Assembly (NCBI GenBank): GCA_026413225.1
Contig: CM048552.1
Location: 45,027,001-45,091,000, forward strand
Length of the DNA stretch: 64,000 nt
Direction: 5' to 3'
Source of the DNA: Otis tarda
Lineage: Eukaryota; Chordata; Aves; Otidiformes; Otididae
This document shows positions 38,697-53,165 of this stretch, in pieces (the stretch's first letter is position 1; each line of letters starts with the position of its first letter). Both the position numbers and the translations under genes were made by a program. The notes under the pieces are model-generated. The model ran no database searches. It worked only from the letters and a program-made list of their open reading frames with translations, and was not told where the DNA came from.

Positions 38697-40910
38697 GTGT
38701 TTAAATTGACCTTGATTAAAATATCAGAGTGGTACCAGCATCTGATTATGATGTTAATATCCAGGGAAGTATTTTAAAAAACTCAAAGAATGGATGCTTT
38801 TGAAATAGTAGGTGAACCTAGCTTTAAAAAGCCCAGAAAGAACAGAAGATCAACCAGGAGCAGACATAGATATCCTGGTCTGATCTGCTTGTGAGCTCTG
38901 TTATTGGTGCTGAGAGGCCTGCACACCAAAAATGCTAACGAAGCCCTAGAGTAAGTACCTTCCGAGGCCAAAGATTGCTGTTGTATGTACACAATACCTG
39001 CACCCCTTGGTGCTTAGCAGCCATACTGTCTGTCTGGCAACCAGCTGCTCTTGAGTGGGTGATAATATAATACCTTCCAGTTTCTGTTAACTTATTATAC
39101 AGCAGCTCTCAATCCCTTCCTACTGCCTTTTCTGTTTCAGCATATTACACTTCAATCCGTTCTCTGCCCAGCCTGTATTTGTGCCTGGGATTGCCCTGAC
39201 CCGCATGCAGGACCTTATTCTCTCCACTCCTGCTTTGCTTCTTAAATGTATTCCTTTCCCTTCCTCAGTTCTTTGCAGCACTTTTTGTGATGTAGCAATG
39301 GTAATTTCTCCTAAAGTGAGCTCCAACACAAAACATTCGCAGTCCAGTCAAAGGAAACAGGAATGAACAAGACAAATACGCTATCTATCTTGGCACATGC
39401 AGAAGCTCTGTGACACAGAACCCCAAATAACTCCATCTGCGGTGGCTAGGTTAGGTGACAATTTGATATAATCCATGGCGTGCATAAGAAAGCCCTGAGA
39501 ATGTAATCTTGCAGTCCCAGAGGCAAGGTGTTTGTACTGCATTCTTGGCCAATAACAATTACAAAAATCCCCCAAAATACAAAGTACAGCTAGACAGATC
39601 ACGAAAGGCCAGTTGTGGTTCTGCCAATGGTTGCTCTGATAGGTGTCACAGAATCTGTACCACCATGTGCAAAATGGCTGAGGTTTTACTCAAGAAACCC
39701 ATTCTGTCCCTGTTGCTGCTGTGCTTTGGGTCTCAACTTGAATTAATAAGAGCAGCTGCACTAGCTGTATCACGAGTATTCAATATCCTACTCATCAATC
39801 TGCAGGTAAAAAACCCTACCTCCTTTCTACCTCCAAAAGCTGACCATCTAAATCTCTGCTCTAAGACTTTTCCTCTCAACCAAGGTTATCTCTATTTCTT
39901 GACTATCTCTGATTTTTCCTTTACATTCCTAATGGAAATTTGACCTGTCCTTCAAAATGTTGTGTCTCTTCTCATCTCTCGCTCTGCTCTTTCTATGCTT
40001 GCCCTGTATTTTCTTGTAGCCCCCAAATATAATTTATTTGGATCAACTCTATAGTATGTGTTTCAAGACATCACTGTAGTAGGTGAGAGAGGTCAATGCA
40101 AGGTGTATTGTGGTAGTGTCTGATGAATCATTTCCTTCTAGCAAAGTCGACTAAAGAATACTACTGGTAAGTGACAGTTTTGTACCTGGCTCTTCGGCAG
40201 CGTTGTAGTTGGGGTGTTCAATGACACATCTAGATGCATCACAAACTTAGTCATCTCTAGAATTAGGTAGCAATGTATTTATGAAATATCTCTGTACTCT
40301 AGAAATAATTTTCCTGGGTTTGACTGTGATGGGAATAATAATTGATACAATGTGACAATTTAAATAGGGATAATAGAATCAAACTCTTTAAATAGAAATA
40401 AACACTGTATTTTTCAGTGAGTATGTCTTTTTTATTTACATAAAGATTATTTACTTACCAAATCATATTTTAAAAGTATATTGTTATCCTTTTCACATGC
40501 TCCTGTGTTAATCACTATTGTATGGATTCTGAAACTTTGATCCAGGTTGATATCCACAAACCTCAGTGAGACATCTTTTAAACTAAGGCTTTATCCATAG
40601 TACATCACAAAAGCAGACCTTGTTTGTGTATAGAAGAAATGTAGACATTTGCTGGACTGTTCTTTAGTTGTGTTATTGTCAATACATACTACTGGGCATA
40701 TGCAGAGAATATTTGAATGTAAAGTTGACTTACAAGTATCTTTAATTCTGCAACTGTATTTAAAATCATCAGTTTCTCTTCATGCATATATTTAATATTC
40801 ACTTACTTTATGCATGCATCTCAGTTCAACACTCCATAAGACTCTTTTTTGTTCAGTAAGCTCCCATTTGGCATGCAAAAGTGACATTGTAAATTGCACA
40901 TCAGTGATTG
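38697..40910. other. Mostly noncoding stretch
   Basis: A 144-codon plus-strand frame at 39509-39943 has no recognisable domain and reads as chance. A weak minus-strand exon candidate at 40459-40582 lies inside. Confidence 0.4.
40459..40582 (-). CDS. Weak exon candidate, minus strand
   Basis: A 124-base block with a strong donor TTTG|GTAAGTAAA at 40459 and a rather poor acceptor ending CCTTAG at 40583. It encodes 41 residues in the only useful frame, including LRFVDINLDQSFRIHTIVI and INTGACEKDNNILLKYDL. There are no CpGs, and the frame is bounded by nearby stops, so chance is a serious alternative. Unrecognised. Confidence 0.2.
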
Positions 40911-41024
40911 AGGCTCTGAGCAACCTGATCTGGTTGGAGATGTCCCTGCTCCTTGCAGGGGGGTTGGACTAGATGACCTTTGAAGGTCCCTTCCGACCCA
41001 AACCATTCTATGATTCTATGATTT
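40911..41024 (+). mobile_element. CR1 LINE 3' end (plus orientation)
   Basis: GAGCAACCTGATCTGGTTGG, GGGGGGTTGGACTAGATGAC and GGTCCCTTCCGACCCAAACC are followed by ATTCTATGATTCTATGATTT. This is the avian CR1 3' end with its octamer tail, 5' truncated to about 114 bp. Confidence 0.95.
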
Positions 41025-41687
41025 CATATTACAGTGGTTTAAGCAGTATTACTTCCTTCATATACCAGTTACACATTTAATTTGACTGGTAAACACAAAA
41101 GAGGTAAAATCAAATGCAATTAAAATCCAACAGTTCTGTGTACAATGTACAGTGAAGGTCTGTCCCTTTAGTCATTCTCCAGAGATTTACTATGGAACTT
41201 AAGTGCATGTTGCCTAAATATTTAGTGCTGTTGTTTTGTGTTAATAAGCAACTCCACAGGCAAATTCACAACAGTTAGGATATGGACAATGTTTCTTGTG
41301 ATATAAAGTCCTTCTGCATCTACTACCACGTGCACTGGGAAAGACAGTTCTTGAAATTTACTTATTAACACAGAGGATCAGGTATCATTACCTCTTTTGA
41401 CTGTTCCTGTTTCTATTAATGACACACTTTGTAAGCTTAGAGAATCTGTTTCTGTGTCTTCTTTCTGTTTTACCTATCTGTGCAAAACTACAGAAATACA
41501 TACAATATCTGACTTGTAATGGCACCAGAACATTCATATCTTTCTGACTCCCCATCTCTAATTAGTGTGAGTGCAAAGAACCTTAAAACTTTCTAAATAA
41601 TGTTAAAATAACACAAATTATTGCAGTGAGCTGGCAATTGTAATGAATGCGCTTTTTTATGATTAAGTCGTCAGACAATGTACTCAC

Positions 41688-41717
41688 CTTGTTATTAACA
41701 TTCTTCCTGATGCTTAC
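41688..41717 (-). CDS. Possible 30-base microexon, minus strand
   Basis: On the minus strand, CTCTTTTTCAG precedes 41717 and AAG|GTGAGTAC follows 41688; both are close to ideal splice signals. The 30 bases between keep one frame open (VSIRKNVNNK), in phase 0 on both sides. Its phase does not fit the neighbouring weak candidate at 40459-40582 without another exon. It is short enough to be chance. Confidence 0.22.
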
Positions 41718-44700
41718 CTGAAAAAGAGATACTAACTTCCTCACTGTGGTTCAGCAAAGATATGATTCTTTTTCTTTTTGCTATTTAAGATGTTCTCAGA
41801 TCCTATTGATCCATAGGGAATATCTTCAGGTACAAATATATATATAAATAAATGTAGGGTTAATGCTAAGGTCAGCCTCATTTGGCCAAAGCATTTTTTT
41901 CCCATATGCTTGGCTTATTTTCTGCACAGTATTCTAATAGTTACTGAGGATCTGACAGTTTTAGAAAAATGAAGGATATATTCCTGCTAATCACATACAA
42001 ATTATGGATGTGTGTGTCATTCATTGTGTACGTTTACTTTCTGTTTCTCTTGGCAATAGTGCCAGCCTTAGGCACTCTTTGGCTTTGCGATCCAGTGTGT
42101 CATGCATCAGCTGAGAGTGTGTGAGCAGAACTGCTGTGGGATGCTTCAAATTGTCATGAGATATCAGCACAACAGCAAGTATCTTGTGTACACTCAAAAA
42201 TATACCTGCTCTCCTCTTCACTCCCAACAGAGACTGCAATAGATTTCTTAAATGTGCATAAGAATTTGAAAAGCCATCTTAAATACATGGAAGTAGATTT
42301 TCATAGGAAAGGCAGGGATGGAGAATAAGTGTCTTACTCCTGGGCTATTTTCTCAATTATTATACTCTCTTGGGCAATTAGTTGAAGGTACAAATTTGAT
42401 CTATCTGTGCTGAATACTCAAACAGCTCATTACAGGTACAGGTACTTGCTTGTGAACTGGATTGGATTCTAGTTGTAGGTGCAAACTACAACTGTACTTC
42501 ATTTTTTTCCATTGCAAACTTTGCAGGTGCAAATAATTTCTTCCAAAAGATATTAGATTGCATTCTGTTTAAATGTACTTGCAAACTACGCAAATATTTA
42601 AGGCTATATTGTCAATCACTTTTAAAATACACTTACAGATTTCCTCTTTTCATAGTAGTGAAATTACCATATCAATGACCCGCTCTTCATTATTCTCTTA
42701 ATGATCTGGATTCTTAATATATTATTTTAAAAGTCTTATTAACCAAATTTCTCTCCCTTTCCACACTGAGATATGTAAACTGGATTTTTTTAATACTAAA
42801 AATGTTCCAGATGTTAATATAGAATTTAAAACAGCATTTTCAAGGTATTTATAGGGAAGCTTGGGAGGACGAGAGCAAGTTTTTGTATTTAAACACATGA
42901 TAAACACCTTCCTGGTTTTACTGACACGTTCTGAAGACTGGCATCCAGAAGGATGGAAAAGATGGAAAGAGGAGGGGAAAAATGTAGTTTAAGGTCACCT
43001 TGCCAGAATTAACCTTCAAATAGCTCAATTATATGTACGCGAGTGATGTGCACATATAGTAATGTTTCAACATAAAATTAAGGGTTAAAACATCTGAGCA
43101 TAATAAAGATATTATTCTATTTAAAACAATATAAATAACCTTTCAGAAGCATCAAGCAAAGTATTTATACAGTATGATTTTAAGAGAAAAGGAGAATGCC
43201 AATGTATTATTCAGGTTGATTAGCAGAGATACAATCAATCTGGCAAATCAGTAGGAGACCTAAGAAAAATTCTGTTCTATTTATAGCAAGGGCTCCAGAG
43301 CAAGCTCTGCTCTTTTATATGAAGCAGCAAAATTGCAACTGCAGAACAAGCACTTTCTGGGATCTATGGCACTTGGCAGGAGATGGAAACTGGTTCAAGG
43401 CCAAAGAAATAACACCAAAGTTGCTGCTGTTGGGGAGAAAAGACAAAAAGCAAAAGGTACCAATATATAAAAAAGTGTAAAAGCATGGGTAGCCTCTGAA
43501 AACTAATTTAAACCCAAGCATTGAGAAGAAAGTTGTGATGGAAATGAAGTTAAAATGGGCAGGAATGAGACAGGTTTTTGAACAAAGCAACAGACATCCA
43601 AACAGGCATGCAGCGTACTCCCGGCAGCAAGCAAACAAAATTCTCCTGGGCAAGGTGTCACAATGTTTTCCATCATGAATTACTGATATTCTGTGTACAG
43701 ATGAGAGATGCTGGTCTACGAAATTGTGGTTTCTGGGTGCTGTTTTTCCTGAAATAACACTCTAATGAAATGAGTGGCTGTTGGCTGACCTGAAAGCAAG
43801 TGTGAAACTGTAGAGGTCAGAGCCTGTATGCATACAGAAAAAGTCATTCCTGATTCCACTGGACCTCAGAGGTTAAAAGTGGGGCAGAAATAGCACAAAA
43901 TAACTAGATGAAGAGGGTGCCACTCCAGCTTATGAAGTTCTGATACTATTTTTTTTCAGTGTGGAAGAAGCCACTAAATATGTCAATGCATTAGGTGGTA
44001 CTAGTCTGAGTATTTGAGAGAGCAATTGTCAGATAACTGTTGCTGTGGTGAGAGTTTCTGTGACAGACTAAAAAGGTTGCTGATGAGCCTTTTATGTTAA
44101 AAAATGTTTTCATTTTTGGTCAGAAAAAGTTGCTTCTACAGCTAGACACAACTTATTTTTCTGGATTTCTTTCTCGTTTCCCAAAAAACAAGTAAAATTC
44201 CTAGGAACATGGTTTCATATTTGGGTTCCCTAAGAAACAAAAATAGAATTCTTAAATTCCAATGAACTAAAATCAGAAACAGTTAATTTTTGTCTGTCAG
44301 CCCAGAAAAACATACGGATGATCATATGATGCCTACTCTCATTAGCCAACTGAAATATGCACAGAATTTTGCAAACCTACTGCTCTCAAGCTGTTTCAAC
44401 CGATCTACTTTTATTTTATGCTGTCCTTATGATGGGAAATTTGTGTGGCTCTGGTGCTAGAAAAAATCAGTACTATAGCTCCACTAGGCAATTCTAATCC
44501 TGACAAATCAATTTCCGTCACTCATACACTTGCAAATGTTTAATCAGACAAATAAAAAATGTGGAGACAAATTTACATTGTACTAACGTCAAAGAGGTAA
44601 ATGACTTTCAAGTTTTATCATCAATATTAAAATAGAATGTAGACCCATGATTTGCTCCCACCGTGGCCTTGGCCCCCCAGGTCACAATTTAAAACTCTGG

Positions 44701-47700
44701 TTCAGATGATGAATTTTACTGGTTTTACCTAAGCCTCAAAAGCAAGCTAATATATTTTACTCCTGGGGCTTCAAGGAGAAATTGAATGTCTCAAGCATGT
44801 ATATCCCCCTTAAGTCTTTACCTTAATAGAAGAAAATTACTTTTTTTCCCCTTCTTTTATTTTTTTTTCAAATTAATAACTGTTTTTATTTCTTGTATAT
44901 TTACTGTATTTAGACAGAAGGGAAGCCAGTTTCCTGACCTAAGAAACGTACTGCTCTCCCAATACATGTGAATGTTACCAGTGTATAAATGACATCGGTG
45001 CATGTTAGGCGATTCTGACTGTCAGTTGAGCACGCACTATGCGGCTTAGATATATATTGGTCTGGTACAATCTAGAGACACAATGGAACAAAGTCTGCAT
45101 GCAAGAAATGAATCTCTGACAGGATTTGTAGCTCTGGTTCCAAAATACCCCTTAGGGTATGAGCTTCATTTAAAGATCACTTTGAAGTATTGACTTAATA
45201 GAACTAAATAGATGTCTAAATATATGAATTTGCTTTAAAGGCTTGGTGAATTTATGCCTTTAATGAATAAAAGACTTGAGCATCTGGGAAGAAGTTATAA
45301 ATTGCAAGTGTTTAGAGTGTGCACGGAATGATAAAAGATACTGTGAAGAAGACATGAAGCTGTTTGCACACTAGTGCCATAAAAAAGCTTACATGATCAA
45401 TGACAGGTATAACTTTACAAGTCATTTATAGTAAATTCTGGATTTGATATGGTGCTGTATGAAGAACCGCGTCACAGATTCAAAATGAGTGATGCAGTCA
45501 GCTAACCTGATGATCATGCCACTTGTTTTACGTTGTCTGTGATTTGTTTCTGTGTCATATAATGAGACAGAGAACACAAAGCAGACTCCACCATCATTGT
45601 CTATCCTAGGAGGATCTTTGTCAGTCTTCTCTATCAAATTGTGTAGGTTGTCTTCTGTGTGTTCCTCCATGTACAGTGCATGTCTGACTTAGAGACTACA
45701 CTGATTTATTTTTAAGATATGTCTAGTTATTTCTGGCTTCTAGAAAAATTTAGAGGAAAAAGTATTTAGTATTTTGACAAAAATGGATGCCTTTTTAAAA
45801 ACCCTACATTAACTACATAGTGTTTTCAGCTCTATCTTTACTTTTAGATATCTTCATCTTTTATTGTGTTAAAGTAATTGCTCTGGATTTAAGTTCGTAG
45901 GTTCTTTTTTTTTTTTAAGTTGTAGATTTGTTATGATCAACTGAAACTGCTGCTTTGGCAATTCAGACATTATTTTTCTTTGATTATCAGAATTCACATT
46001 ACTAGTGAAGAAAATGAATAGTCCAGTGCCTATTCCTTCTACCATAATACCTGAGCTGAGAACTGCTTTGTAATTAATTATTAGCTCTGTTTGTGCTATT
46101 CTGGAAGAAAATATTTTCTGCTGGCCTGTTTTCCTGTCACCTTTTAAAAGAGCAACCTTAGGTAATTTCCTTTTAAAGATTGCTTATTAAAGATTTCTTA
46201 TTAAATTTAATTTCTTCAAAGAACAGTTTCATTTAGAAAATCTGAATCTAGAAAACTGTTTTTAAAGCAGGCATTGTCAGTGTTGTATGAATCTCTGCTT
46301 TTAATCATACTGAAATCAATGGCAACGCAGGCAGATGTAAGAGAATAAATTCTTACTGACATTATTTTCTCTTACTATAGACTTGTGCAATTTGACCTTA
46401 ATCTGAATGCGAAACCTTTTCAAACCTAATTATTTCTGTTGGTAGACTTCAAACTTCAAGATGTTCCTGAGTGAATTGTGGTATGGAATGCCAAATTCTT
46501 CACTAAATTCTAAAAGTTGCATATTAAAGGGTTTTTGGTGGCTTTTTTAATCTGTTGCCCTTTTTGATATCTATGCTTATATTGAAAATCTGGTGAAGGT
46601 GCGACCTTTCATGTTGAAATCCCAGCTTCTTATCTTTAACCAGTTGCCTTCTGTTTTTTGCTGGTTAATGTGGTGCTATGGTAAACTGGTTATCATAGAA
46701 AGAAATAAAATATCTCACTAAATACTGCAGTAACTTAAATCACTCTTCTTTGATACTTAGTCCATGATGACCGCTTTTTGAGAGCTTTTATCAGTCCCAT
46801 ATTTCATTTAAAAGATTAAATATTTTAGTGATGAGTGCATCACCATGAATTTCCCACTGGCTTAGATTTACCAATAGATTTCCTTACATTCAGTCTCTTT
46901 CTGCATGTATCATCTTTGTGGTGTGAGAAACTTTCTATGTAATCGTGAATGTTTAATTTCCATTAAAACTTAGTAGTTTCTTTGATGCTAATCTACATAT
47001 AGCTCTTGGAAACATTTTATTATATTTGTTTTTCATTATCTCTATAGTGAGGGTTTTTCTTTGTTTAATCTTCATAGACACTCGCTACTTAGAAATGGGA
47101 ATTCATGCAGTATTTCACTATCATTTCTTTCAGCATTTTCTTCAGATTCTTTGCCACTGTTATCCATGTATCCTAATTCTTCTTTGCATTTTTTTCCAGT
47201 TTGTTTTTTTTCTTTTTGTATAATTCTTCACCCACACAGTGCAGTTTGTCTGATAACCAGCTACTCTTATTGCATCACCTGTGATACAGATGTGTGTGAA
47301 AAAGATTGCGTCAATTTGATATTCATCTTTCATGTTGAAACCAAGTATTATATATTCTTTAATTAGACTCAAAATTGCTACTGTAAGTTCATATATACTA
47401 GCTTTTAGTTATCAATTTTCTTTGTTTTTATGGTAGGTTTTTTTTTACAATTGATCTTCAGTTTAACCATGTACAATTTATGCTAATTCAGATTTCAGGT
47501 CTTCTAGGGAGTTAATGTGTATGCCCTTCATAGCTGGACATAAATGGTCTTTTCTTTTTTCAAGGTATTTTAAGGATTTCTGAATTATTTGAGGTATCTT
47601 TATGTAGAAATACTGGTCTACTAGTTGTGTCCTGATAAGAAACAGAAACTAGTGTTTATTTCACTACTGTGCTGGGAGAGAAAAGGCCACTGAAATCATG

Positions 47701-50700
47701 CGTTCCTAAGCATATAGCAAAGAATAAAATACTGTTATCTAGGGTTAGTAAGTAATTATGAGTTTGATTGTAGTGGTCTTCTAGTGTGTAAATGTACATT
47801 ACTGGAAATCGTGTTTGTATTTTTTGACTCTCTGATTCATAGGCTATGGTTACACCTACACTGATGAAAGCAACATGGGATTGAGAGACTCCTCTTGGCT
47901 TTGAATGAGGAAGATGGTGGAAATTGTCTAGCCGTAGTAGCAGAGGGATCAGCACTGTCTCTGTCTACTCACTTAAAAACAGAGCAGAACTGCCATTGCG
48001 GAGGTATGATGTTTCAGTAGCTGAAATAATGTGATATTTCTATATCAGACTAGAGTATACAATAAGCAAGAGTCTTTACCCTGTTTTAGAAGTTGCCTTC
48101 TCTCTAATACTGTCTTTCAATAATTTTTACATTATTTATTAATTTTAAATTGTTTTTAGCAGTCTTCAAATGCTGATGTTCCTGTATTCCAAGGGCTTCA
48201 AAGTTGGATGCATTCAGTGTTCTTTCAAAACTTGTACCTATCACAGAAATGCATCTGCACGGACACTTATTCTCTTCCCCCATTCCCTTCCTTTCTACCT
48301 ACCAGAAATTCAAGCTCTGGTAGGGTCCTCAAGGATTTCCTTCGTGAAGTAGTGAGGGACTGCAGAAATAGAAAGGCTAAAGAGAACAACATTTTTTTAT
48401 TATTAGTTAATCCTTCCCTTTTCTCCTCAAAAAGCTCTTTGTAGCTTACAAACAGTGTTTGCAATATAAATCACCAAACTGTTGCCAAGGTAACAGCTAA
48501 AGTAGCCAAAGTCCTGCACAGAAGACAAGAACTAAGTGAAAAATCTTTAAATTAGGAAATAACTGAGAGTGGTTTCTGGTAATGCTATAGCCATTCAAGA
48601 TGCTCACATTTTCCTCTTGAAAGGGACTGAATTGTACCAGTGCTCCACAAAAACGTGTGATTATGATCAGGTAATTTACTGAGTGAAGCGCAGTAGAGGC
48701 AATGTACTTTCCCAGAGAAATTTATGAGTGCAAAGAATAAAAGAGCATACATATTTTTAAATTTTAAAAATTATGACTCTGTCATCAGTTTGTTTTGTCT
48801 AACTTAAATAGTTAGGCAATTAAAAGTAAATAATTTCAGTGGGTATTCCTCACATGGAATGTCATATATTCAATGTTTTCAAAATGTCATTATCCTGGGA
48901 GATTTGAATCTAATCATTTTGAAAAAGCTGTTAGTGCAATAGGAAAGATTATGATCATTTATTCAAGATACAATGTCTTGTCATTGCTTATATTACTGTT
49001 TCATTTAGAAGCTGTTGTCATAGATCAGAACTTCACTGTATTGGAAGCAGCATTACTACGGGAGTGACAGGATCCCAAGCTCCTACTCTCTTTCTGCCTG
49101 TTTGTTTCAGCAGTGTGTATTTATATAGCATCTACTTAAATCATAGGTAACAATATGAAGATCTATTTTGCAGCAGAAACTGAAGTTGAAGGTGGTTTAT
49201 TGTTAAAGTATTCTTGAATAATAAATGCTTCTCTTGGATGCTCTGTTCTGTACAGCCCATAAGAGGCTGCTTCTCGAAATCATAGGTTATCACAACTTTT
49301 AAAAATCCAGATCATACTGTTTTGAAATTAATATTTTTTAGATTACATGAAGTGTCAACAGCACCATACTAGTGACATGTTATTTTTAGTGACAGAACTA
49401 ATGTACCCAACCTTACAACTGAGAATTTCTCCAAGGCAATTCACCATATCTTGAATAAATAATATTTTGAAGTAATTTAGTTACTTAAAATTACCTAACT
49501 CAAGCAAAGTTAGTAAAATAAAAATACAAGCACATGTTTATAGCATTCAAAGCATACTACGTTATCACAGATGTATAGAAAAGGCAGAGGTGAAGACAGA
49601 CAGACAAATGCATTCACATCATCATCGTTATTCATTGTGTTTAATCAACTTATGGTAGACGTATTAAAAGGATCTTTTTTCCCTCATTTGTCTAACTTTC
49701 CATTTTCTTCCTAACAAGAATAGCTAGGGTTTAATTTCTTTCAAATGCCTGCCTTTCCCTCTTGGCTGACAACTGTAGCTGTTATAACCAATCTCCTCTT
49801 TCCACCTTTAAATTCCAAATCTCTCACCTTTGCCTCTGGCACTGACTAGGAACAGGGAGGAGCGTTGCATTGACCTGTATCTGCCAGGACAATAAATCAG
49901 ACATGATGTGAGCATATAAATAGATAATTGTCTGCTATATATCGCTGTCTCTTGATAGACCTGACAATAGTGAAACACTTTGGGATAGCTGACCTCTAAC
50001 CTCTTCACCTTCAGTAAGCTCTAGCACTGATTCAGTTATTTGAGAAGTTACTGAACAAAACAGTCAAATGTAAATAAATCCCAGTTATCCTTACTTTTAG
50101 CTGGATAATACTTATATGAAATACAGCATAATAATTGTGCACTAACTTTTTATATGATACCTAATTCTCAGAATTGTTCCCATTTTGTGGCTTCTGGAGT
50201 GTCTTAATAGAGCTTATTTTATCTGGGGGAGGAAAGAGGCTCTGGTAGTCAAAGGATATAGTGACCAAAAGCAGACATGCATGTGTATGCTAAAAAAAAT
50301 GCCAGAGTGGGCAGCAGTATAAATTGCTGGAAGAGAATGGCCTTTAATGTTGTGTTTTCTCACTTTGTATAAATGTGCCAGCTGTTTCTCCTAATCTGAC
50401 TACTCTCCCTTTAATGAAGTGACTAAAAACTGTTTAACTATTGATTAAGTCTTACCTTACAGCAGCAAGCATAGTAATTTTTGACCATGAAAGTTTGGTG
50501 GGTTTTAACGGATACTTGGATGGAGAATACCAAAGCACCTCAGGCTAAATGTTTGCTGGAAACAAAAGCAAACAGTGCTGTGCTGCACCAGGTCCAATCT
50601 TTCACAGTCCTTTTTTTTTGCTCATTCATGACACATATTTTCCTCCTGACTGCTGCTCTCTGCTATAAATTATTTAAGTTCCTGTTCAATTGTTTGCATT

Positions 50701-52129
50701 CAGTAGAACTGACTGTGATTTAAGTTTATATTCAGTTAAAATTTGTAATTAGTGAAATAGAGATTAAAAAAAATCTAAAAGAGAGTAGAAAAGTCAGTGA
50801 AATGAGAACCTGCAGAGTTCAGTGATATATAGATGACAATTCAACAGCAAAATTCCTGAAGAAGGATCAAAAAATTTGCAAGTTACATAATTTCAAACTT
50901 TTTTAGACCCTCTGAATCTGAACATATTGAATACATCTCACATGGCCCAGGAAGTAATTGGTAATAGCTGGCAATTACAATAATTAATTTAAACTGGTAA
51001 GGGAACATTAACGTTGAGATAGTTTATTACTGTTCATGAAAACTATGGTCTGCCTGAAACATATTTCTGTAAGATAATCCCTCCCTTGTTATGCTGGATG
51101 TCTCTGATATAGTTTCTGCCTGGTGGGGACAGTTTGCAAATACGGGAATGAAAGTGAGAAGTCACGAACCTGACAGAGAATTTCTTGACTGTGGTGTTGT
51201 GTGTGACAGCTACAATACGAAGCCTTTAACGTGTAAGTCACATTCCCACTTGTTTAAAGTCTAGCAAGCGGAAAGCATAAAGGAATGTGTCAAAATCAAC
51301 GATCCAATTTCAGGGCAGACATTAAAAGCTGAATGTGTGAAAACATGCTGTCAATTGAAGTAAGTGATGGAAATACCGGCACAAGTTTGTTGTGTGTTAA
51401 ATGGCAGAGCCGCTTTTCGCACTACGACACTTGATATTAGGCAACAGTAGAACAGCCATAAAAGCTTCGGGATTAAACCTGTCATCCAATATTTTTGTTT
51501 GAAGTAGAATTGTTCTTTTTCTTTTTTTTTTCTTAGCCGTGGAAAGCATTGGAAAAAAAGCTGTGTGCAGGTTCCCTTTCATCAGTTCCAGACATGAAAT
51601 GAATGAAACTCTGCCGTTCCTGGTCTTTCATTTGAAAAACTATCTGGGTGGCTAACTGCTCAATAAGTTTTACCATAAGACTTGAGAAAAAAAACCTCAT
51701 TTTCAATTCTCTTTCACTGAAAGAAAAATGAGCTAGTATGCAGTCTGTCAAGTATTAATAGCTTAATTAACATTGCTTAGTTATCTTTCCTTGTAAACAT
51801 TTCCCAGGCACACTAATAAATTTAAGTACTATTTTTTTTTAAGTTTTCCAAGTGTAGTATTCAATAAGAATTACCTAGGAAGTATTTGGAGATACATTGA
51901 GCAGAAAATGAGCAAAGTTCACCTAAATTTAGATTATCATCATAGCTGTCAGAAACTGAGGCTAGTTTAATGACAGTATAATTTAGGAAATGTACAAAAT
52001 AGTGTAATAACAGAAGAGACTACTCACCAATAATAAAGACTTTGCCCGGAGCTGCCTTTAATAAGAATTAGCTCTGAGGCCGAGCTTAACTCACCCCACT
52101 GACTACCTGCATATCACACTGAAGTTTCC

Positions 52130-52350
52130 TCAAGCGTAGAAAGGACTGTCCATCACATTTCCAGTAATATCAGACTCGCTATACATGCAGTGTAGCGTCC
52201 TCTGCATCTTGGTAAAATTTTGCATGATGATCCCAGGAGTTTCCAAGAAGCTAAGCTGGTCGTGACCTGTATTCCTGCTCATACTTCTTCTTGATTTCTC
52301 ATCTTTGAGGTTACCCTTGCCACTGTGGATTATTATTTTGAAGCAAGTCA
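52130..52350 (-). CDS. Weak terminal-exon candidate, minus strand
   Basis: A minus-strand frame opens after a pyrimidine-rich tract ending ATTCAG at 52351 and runs 72 codons to TGA at 52130-52132. It contains KDEKSRRSMSRNTGHDQLSF and ends GNVMDSPFYA. Four CpGs fall in about 220 bases, more than the local background. No initiator or domain is recognisable and no polyadenylation site was confirmed. Chance or a conserved noncoding element are alternatives. Confidence 0.22.
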
Positions 52351-53125
52351 CTGAATAGCATGAATTAATCAAAAAAGATTATTGATCTAAGTAAAGAAGA
52401 TATGCCAGTATCCTTATATTGTATAAATTGAATTTCATTTTTTCCTAGAACCATCAGAACTTCCAAGAAACTCTCGTCTGGAGGTTTCTGTTAAATTAGA
52501 TTTCAATAGAAATGTAGACACAAAATCAGCAGTTTATACATTTCTTTATTTTTAATAATGGACTGCATGGTTTACCTAGAAAAAGGGATTCTGATTTAAT
52601 ATTTTGAGAGGTGTGAGCTTTGCTGCTAAAATTGTTGCTTCCCTACTGTGAAATTTTTATAGCAATTTATTCTGGTTTAGAAGAAAAACAAGGTCATAAA
52701 CTGCAGTTTCACTGCAACGAATTTGTTAAATGATACTAATACAAAAGAAGTACAATTAACTAAAAAGCTTTAAATCAAATTTCAGACCTTGGCAGACTTC
52801 CCATTACCCAAAACCAGGGGCTGAACTGAGAAGAATTCATTACAAAATTTGACAAGGACCTCAGGATGATTGCTAGCACATAGCCAGTAAATGGTTTGGT
52901 ATCAATCCCACAGTCACACAAAGGAAAAAAGTATTCTTACTAGAAATCACTCAAATTAAAATATAAGACATCGTTTTTTGTAGCTGTGAAGCTTTACACT
53001 CTAATGCTGTAATAGCTCACTGCTTGAGAAACCTTGTGGGAATGGAGTGGCAACTGCTTCTGGTGTTAATCCTTGCTTTCTTTCGTAGGTTCGCCATGTA
53101 TGGTGAGTGGTTATACACAGCTTTT

Positions 53126-53165
53126 ATTATATATATAGGTGTGTGTGTGTGTGTACATGTACACA
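53126..53165. repeat. (TA)n(GT)n microsatellite
   Basis: A TATATATA run is followed by about eight GT units and a GTACATGTAC palindrome. Confidence 0.85.

Noticed and set aside
39509..39943. 144-codon plus-strand ORF
   Set aside because: Low-complexity hydrophobic reading without conserved motif; the antisense frame is also open.
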